Part shown: piece after piece, positions 58,935 to 64,000 of the stretch | How positions within the stretch are numbered: the first letter of the stretch is position 1 | Layout: the number at the start of each line of letters is the position of its first letter | NCBI GenBank assembly: GCA_029532415.1 | Contig: JAQOTA010000050.1 | Coordinates: forward strand, 2,294,001-2,358,000 | Reading direction: 5' to 3' | Source: Marasmius tenuissimus | Lineage: Eukaryota > Basidiomycota > Agaricomycetes > Agaricales > Marasmiaceae | DNA: 64,000 nt | Program-made: the position numbers and the translations under genes | Notes under the pieces: generated by a model | What the model saw: only the letters and a program-made list of their open reading frames with translations | Databases searched by the model: none | What the model was told of the DNA's origin: nothing

Positions 58935-59989
58935 ATGATGAGCCCCTACCCTCTCGTCGACGACGGTGACGTCCAGTGCGTCGTCCCTTCTTCTTTTGAT
59001 AAATGATACCTCTCACAGTCAAATTTCTCTATCATTCAGTTTACCTAGTCGACGGAGACGTGTCGACGCGGTCCCTCTGATGAATCAATCCGACGAGGCC
59101 CGGACCCTTCGTTCCGACCCTCAACTCAGAAAAGCGGTTGAAAATGATTATGCTCGAGGACCAACCATCGGCATGTTCTACCGAGGAGAGGTCATTAACG
59201 TCTCCCCTCCTTTACATGAGCCATACCCAACACTGGATCCTACTGTCGTTGACCGTTCACTCGGAGATATACTTGATCCAAATGCTGCACTGGACGCACT
59301 TTTGGACAGAGCCGAAGCGAAAGGTCCTCCATTGCCCGAGGACTTCTCGGTCCCCCCTGACATCCGGTTAGCGAGTCTCACTGACATTGTTGCCCAACGC
59401 TGACTTAGTATTTCCTTTCCAAAGCACTTGGACCCCAGCAGTCTATGACGACCACAATCGCACTAATTCCGGGGCCGGGGTCACTGTGTTCCAAGTTGCA
59501 TCGGACAGCGGTTACACCGATAGTGGAAATCTTTTATTTTTGCCACGACCGTCGAACCGAGCTGGCTCGCCTGGAGCACATTTATATCGTGTTGTAGATC
59601 TTGTTGGTGACACCGTTTCCACCCCTGATGGAAGCAACAGCAGTTGGCGCCAGGTAGGGTCCTGTGCATTGACTGACGCGTCAATGGCTCGTCGCAGAGC
59701 ACCACGACGTCCTCTTTACTTCTGCGAGTTTCCAGGGTGCCCCTCTAAAGGATTTACCGCTAAACATAACTACGATTGTGAGTATAGGCGTGTAATCACG
59801 GGTGGTGATTTCACTGACGCTAGCGTACCTGCAGATCATATACGCGCACACAAGGGAGAGAAGCCCTTCCAATGTTTCGGATGTGGACGTTCGTTCTGCT
59901 CGCGAAGCGATATCCAGCGACATTATAGAGGCAAGGACCGAAAGAAGACCTGCCAAGTCCCCGCTCCTGGTGGAAATGACTCTTCCTAA
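58935..59989 (+). CDS. Two-finger zinc protein, cluster copy 9 (group B)
   Basis: Exons 58935-58975, 59040-59366, 59425-59777 and 59835-59989 give 291 residues with phases 2, 2 and 1. The ATG at 58935 opens MMSPYPLVDDGDV; the GTGCGT donor keeps the frame into LPSRRRRVDAVPLMNQ. Exon 2 holds the group B signature VINVSPPLHEPYPTLDPTVV and an acidic Ala/Leu-rich part (ILDPNAALDALLDRAEAKG) that may form a helix. Finger 1 is C223, C228, H242, H246; finger 2 is CFGCGRSFCSRSDIQRH with a long linker YRGKDRKKT before Cys. The protein ends VPAPGGNDSS. If the first exon is wrong, the internal Met at MNQSDEARTL is the alternative start. It is probably a DNA-binding regulator. Confidence 0.8.
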
Positions 59990-60909
59990 ACCGCCACCTC
60001 ACCCTGATCGAGCTTAGTATCGGGACTGAGTACTGAGTCCCAGCACTCGCGTCTGTCATCATTAACATGTTGGTTTCTCTGGGCATTGTATTTGTAGCTA
60101 TGTGGGGTGATTGATTCGAACAAGTTCCGAGATTTTTAGTTTAGTCTCGGTATTCAGGCGGACTAAGTTTTCAAATCGCTCTGAGGCACTGATGGCACCC
60201 CAATGGCACGTGCTGTGATGTAGTTCAGCTAGCTCGGATCAGCTCAGAGTCAGCTGTCTTATGAATTGGCACCGGGCAGAAGCCCATGAGATTTCCTAGC
60301 TTTCAGAAAATCTCATGCTACGCAGGCTCTTACCCACCTGGCATATGAACAGCCAATCACATCCAAAGAATTGGTTGGTTTTAGGTCGTGATGTGATTGT
60401 CTGATGAAAAACTCTTCGTATGGCGGGTGGGAAAGAGCCTGCATGCTACGGCGATTTCCATGGTCTCACACGGACCCGTAATGCATATTAGTAAGCACCG
60501 AATTTCATTCATCGACAGGTCCTCGACGTGGTCTGCTTCACCGCGCCATGATTATAACTCTGACACTGTTAATTTGATGTGAGCAGCCTTCCTGTACTTC
60601 ATGTTTGGTGCATGTTGTACTCACGATCTGCAGTTTTTGCTTAGCTCGACCAATGTGTCTCTAAGACTCAAAGTTACAAGGGCGGACCCCGATTGCCCTG
60701 GCGTCACCGTCGTTTATCATCTTTCGAAGGTCGGGCACTTCAAATACTTCTCGGTCGTGAGCCTCGAAGAAGTCTTGGTCTGAGAGAGCACGAAGGAGCG
60801 CTAGTAAGTATTTGTGATAGGGAAGCACTCGCCAAGTTGAGCAGAATTGTCGATGGGTCAGTACACTCTCAAGCTTAGAATCTTATCTGTGCCTTATTTC
60901 TCTCCGTTT
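59990..60909. other. Intergenic downstream of copy 9
   Basis: A perfect 10-bp inverted repeat CATGAGATTT/AAATCTCATG lies at 60285-60294 and 60308-60317. No gene is supported. Confidence 0.35.
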
Positions 60910-61655
60910 ATCAGGTTATTTCTGATTTCGGGATCGTGACTTGTACTATTAGCGCCAATTTGGCGGTTCTTCCAAATTGAGCTGAGTTTGCCCTTCATAA
61001 TGACAACCCTCACGCGACTTGCTCGGGCATTGAACACACTCGAAGGGCTCAGATACAACTGTCACCCTCATTCATGGCCGCCCTTTTATCAACCCACGGG
61101 ACCGTCAAGCTATTGATTCAACACATGGCAGCCGTGACAGCACACGAAACGGGTGGCTCATCCTAGAGCCTTCGGGTGGGCGTTCGTACAGTTGAAGGGG
61201 GATCAATATGAATTCCACGGCTGCTACACTGAATCACTCGGGAAAAGGCTAGCTCAACTGTTTCCTAGTTTGGGTACGTATCTCTTTTGTTCGCCCTCAA
61301 GATTGGCCGATCTTGAACCTGCTTCGCCTAAGTTGGAGCCAGCGTCCACACTGTCAAGTATGCAAGGCCTACGAGAGTCAAGAGAGAGACGGATTACATC
61401 GACAGCGGGCATCAGAGAACGGAAGAATGTCAACACTACAAGGGGACTAACCAGTTCTCAATCTGAATACAGTACCCCGGGCCTGTTTCTCTACTCCGCT
61501 TTAAAATGACCCATCAGCGATCAACTTCAACTCTTACTCCCACCGAGACTCCAGACCGAGAGGCCAAAAAGTGATACATTCGTTATGAGTTCATTGATCA
61601 ATCTTGATGTTCGGGTGAGTTTCATACCAGCTTTTTACAGCTCTGTGACGGGCTC
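60910..61655 (+). repeat. Segmental duplication D2, right copy
   Basis: It is homologous to 50930-51650, with frames broken relative to it. It is directly followed by D4, an order not seen at the left copies, where about 2.6 kb including copy 8 separates D2 from D4. Confidence 0.7.
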
Positions 61656-61669
61656 ATAATACCATAGGT

Positions 61670-61890
61670 GACGGACAGTCTTCGATATGGTTCATCTGTC
61701 TTTATTTCGTGTATCGCATTCCCAAGCCCGCAGTCTAGCACGGGCTGTTTTCTGATTCAATTATCCAATTGAACTATGCTATCCATATGAACCCAGCATC
61801 AGAGCCTGTCGAAGAATTAAGATTCGGGAAATTATCGTCCCAAAAACGTTGCGTCAATGCGTCTGTGGAGATTTGTAGCGATTCAGAAGT
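61670..61890 (+). repeat. Segmental duplication D4, right copy
   Basis: It is homologous to 54215-54440. Because D2 and D4 are adjacent here but flank copy 8 at the left location, either copy 8 was lost from here or inserted there. Confidence 0.75.
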
Positions 61891-64000
61891 TGCTGTCTAT
61901 TGTTCATGAGCACAGGTAAAAATCAACTACACGTGCTGAACATTTGAATGGCAGTAACCCTTGTAACGACGAAAGCGGTGTGGATGTGTAGGTTGAATAA
62001 CCGGACTGAAGTTGTGATAGTAAGTATCCGAACAGAAAATATGGGAGGAAGTCCGCACGACTCACCATCGGCTATACCATCTCACAACGTTTCAACCTTC
62101 ATGAGGGCTGTGAGGACGCCAACGAGTGGGTGCTTTCTGGAGCCTCGTCCGGGAGGTAAGGTGGTCGATATGGGGCATTGAAACCCATCTTGACGATGGA
62201 CAACTCGAGAATATGAGTCGGGCACCGGCCGCAGTGACTGGATAGGAGCAATTGCGTCTGCAGAGCTAGAGTGGTGGACGTCTTGATATTTAACATGGAT
62301 TTGAGTCGCCAAACAGTCCTTTCGTGGTATGCTGAGTGCTGGGCGACGCCGATCTGAGGGATCAATGGATAATTGGAGTCATGTTCGGCGCACTTGGGAT
62401 GAATTTGGTAGACGTGATCCACCCGAAGACTGTCCGCCACGTAAAATATCAACAGAACTGGCCACGTACCGTTCGACAAGAGTTGGCAATCAAAATCCTA
62501 TTTATGACACGCAGAACCCTTCGATTGAAAAAATGGTGGCTTGACTTTGACAGTGGGACCCTGGTTGTAAACTGCGACGAGAGCATCCAGCGCCAAAGAG
62601 ACGACAAGATTCACTATTCGGGTACTGAATGGAAGCTTTGCTCAGCGTAAGAGGTCGACTTGGTACATCGCCTCAATTTGTTTCTGAATTTCTGCGTCAA
62701 CTGGAAGAATGGGCTCGTGGGAACACCGCAGTAAAGCGCTTAGTCAGTCTCGGCGTTCGCCGCTATCAGTCCCATGACATCGATTACATAACTCGGCGGC
62801 ACTGTTTACTGCAGTCTGAGTCAGGCTGAGGCAGGCCTGCACGCAGCACAACGGACTGGAACGTGGATGAATCTTCCTCCTCCGACCTTCTTGAACAAAG
62901 TACTGAGACTTGTTTTCTCCAGTATTTGGCTCAAGAGCTGTCGGCAAACCTAGTGTCGTGAGTAGGGAGCTGGGCATGTGTGGTATGCGACGGACGAACA
63001 TTGACGACAGTGATCATATGTAGTGGTTCATTCAACCTCTCAGTCATCGGGACTGACTTACTCGTTCCCAATTTCGATACGATTATCGTCGCAACGCTGT
63101 CGTCGTAAAGCTGGCGAGCAAAACAATAGCATCGAGAACCCTCACGGAACGTCCTAGGAGCCCTCAAATCCATGGTTTGCATGTTTACGGGACTCGACTG
63201 ATTTTTCCTCTTCTCTTTTCTTCCTCCAGAAAACACGAGCTACTTCAGAGCTTTCAAGGATCTATACATGTCGTACATGTCGTACTTGTGTCATACTTAC
63301 CCCATCCAACGAACGCTACCTTTTCAGTTCGACTCGGCGCCCTGTAGAGCTCGGACGAGCGTCAGATTTGAAATTTGAAGAATCTCGACTATTTGAACGG
63401 CCTAGATGTCATGATGTTACTGCTCAAGCCCGAGCTTGGAACGGGGAATCGTCAAACAACTACAGCCGGTACTGATCCTTCCTACAGAATTGATGATCCA
63501 TCGTAGGGGCGGCGGCAAGCGTCGATGAACTGGTTCGGTGTCAGGTGAGCTATCAGCGCCGATTGGGCCACCTAGTCGAACGACTCAGAAGCTAGGACAC
63601 CTGATGTTTTCTTATCGTCACTCCTTATCACAATGCGCGTCTCTTCCTCTCTGTTCAAATTTCCTCACCCTGCTCATAGGTCCACTCAGGTCCACTCCTT
63701 ACCAGGCTTGTTCGCTCTGGCTAGTGCCTTGACAGGAAGACGCTCAAGAAGGGATCCAGAAGACTGTCGCTGCCACTGTCAGATACGCCCACCTCGGTCC
63801 CACCGTCCTATCTCCCTCGGGCTGCCCGTCTATACAAATACAATGTTTACAAGTTGATACCTGCCTTATTTGCCTATTGTTCACCCCCATCTTATAAACA
63901 ACCCAAGGACGGCACCTCGCACACGTTAAGCTGAAACACTGTTCAACCTTCATTAATCGCTTTCGACTTCCCTTGCTTGCTAATGATCTGGGGTACGTGT
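61891..64000. other. Intergenic to the window end, nothing recognised
   Basis: No supported gene. Frames of 70-126 codons (62099-62479, 62336-62650, 62931-63236) lack motifs and ATG-anchored exon patterns. Confidence 0.3.

Noticed and set aside
1..64000. Search for CRISPR arrays, bacterial operons or riboswitches
   Set aside because: The window is fungal nuclear DNA; no regular spacer repeats or such elements are seen.

Overview
This window is eukaryotic nuclear DNA, most likely from a basidiomycete of the Agaricomycetes. The evidence is genes split by very short introns (47-69 nt) with GT...AG ends, intron-bearing tRNA-Glu genes, an Atf1-type bZIP gene and an F-box-like gene of a style common in these fungi. 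I cannot name the species. Gene density is low, and much of the space between genes is unassigned or duplicated.

The main content is a cluster of nine paralogous genes for two-finger zinc proteins. They lie at 6344-7490 (+), 12075-13286 (-), 15362-16294 (-), 21300-22381 (-), 28233-29265 (-), 40479-41956 (+), 47290-48424 (+), 53235-54195 (+) and 58935-59989 (+). By comparing copies I derived spliced models of 252-413 residues, each ending at an in-frame stop. The models share intron phases 2, 2 and 1. The last shared intron always splits the first zinc finger one base into the Tyr codon just before its first His. A conserved block (RQVGSxALTxASxARR, then PPRYFC) leads into a C-x4-C-x13-H-x3-H finger, followed by a C-x2-C-x12-H-x6-9-C finger with a basic tail. 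By their N-terminal exons the copies fall into group A (copies 1, 2, 5, 6, 7) and group B (copies 3, 4, 8, 9). They look like DNA-binding regulators, but their role is unknown. Individual copies show evolution under way: a stop lost in copy 2, a chimeric extra exon in copy 6, and a nonsense codon inside a possible new 48-nt intron in copy 7.

Other genes: a truncated unknown start (1-73, -), a transposon-like zinc-finger ORF (504-716, -), an F-box-like gene (1235-2711, +), the Atf1-like bZIP factor (33919-35586, -) and two tRNA-Glu(UUC) loci with introns (32865-32961, + and 38457-38547, -), the first with an altered D arm.

Between the genes are a clear 217-bp MITE (19200-19416), a tandem duplication near 36.5-38.0 kb, and a mosaic of diverged segmental duplications from 43 to 62 kb that surround copies 6-9. 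Three places carry a shared hydrophobic peptide motif suggesting remnants of a membrane-protein family. The picture is a young, rearranging accessory region built by repeated duplication of a zinc-finger gene, beside a few conserved housekeeping or regulatory genes.
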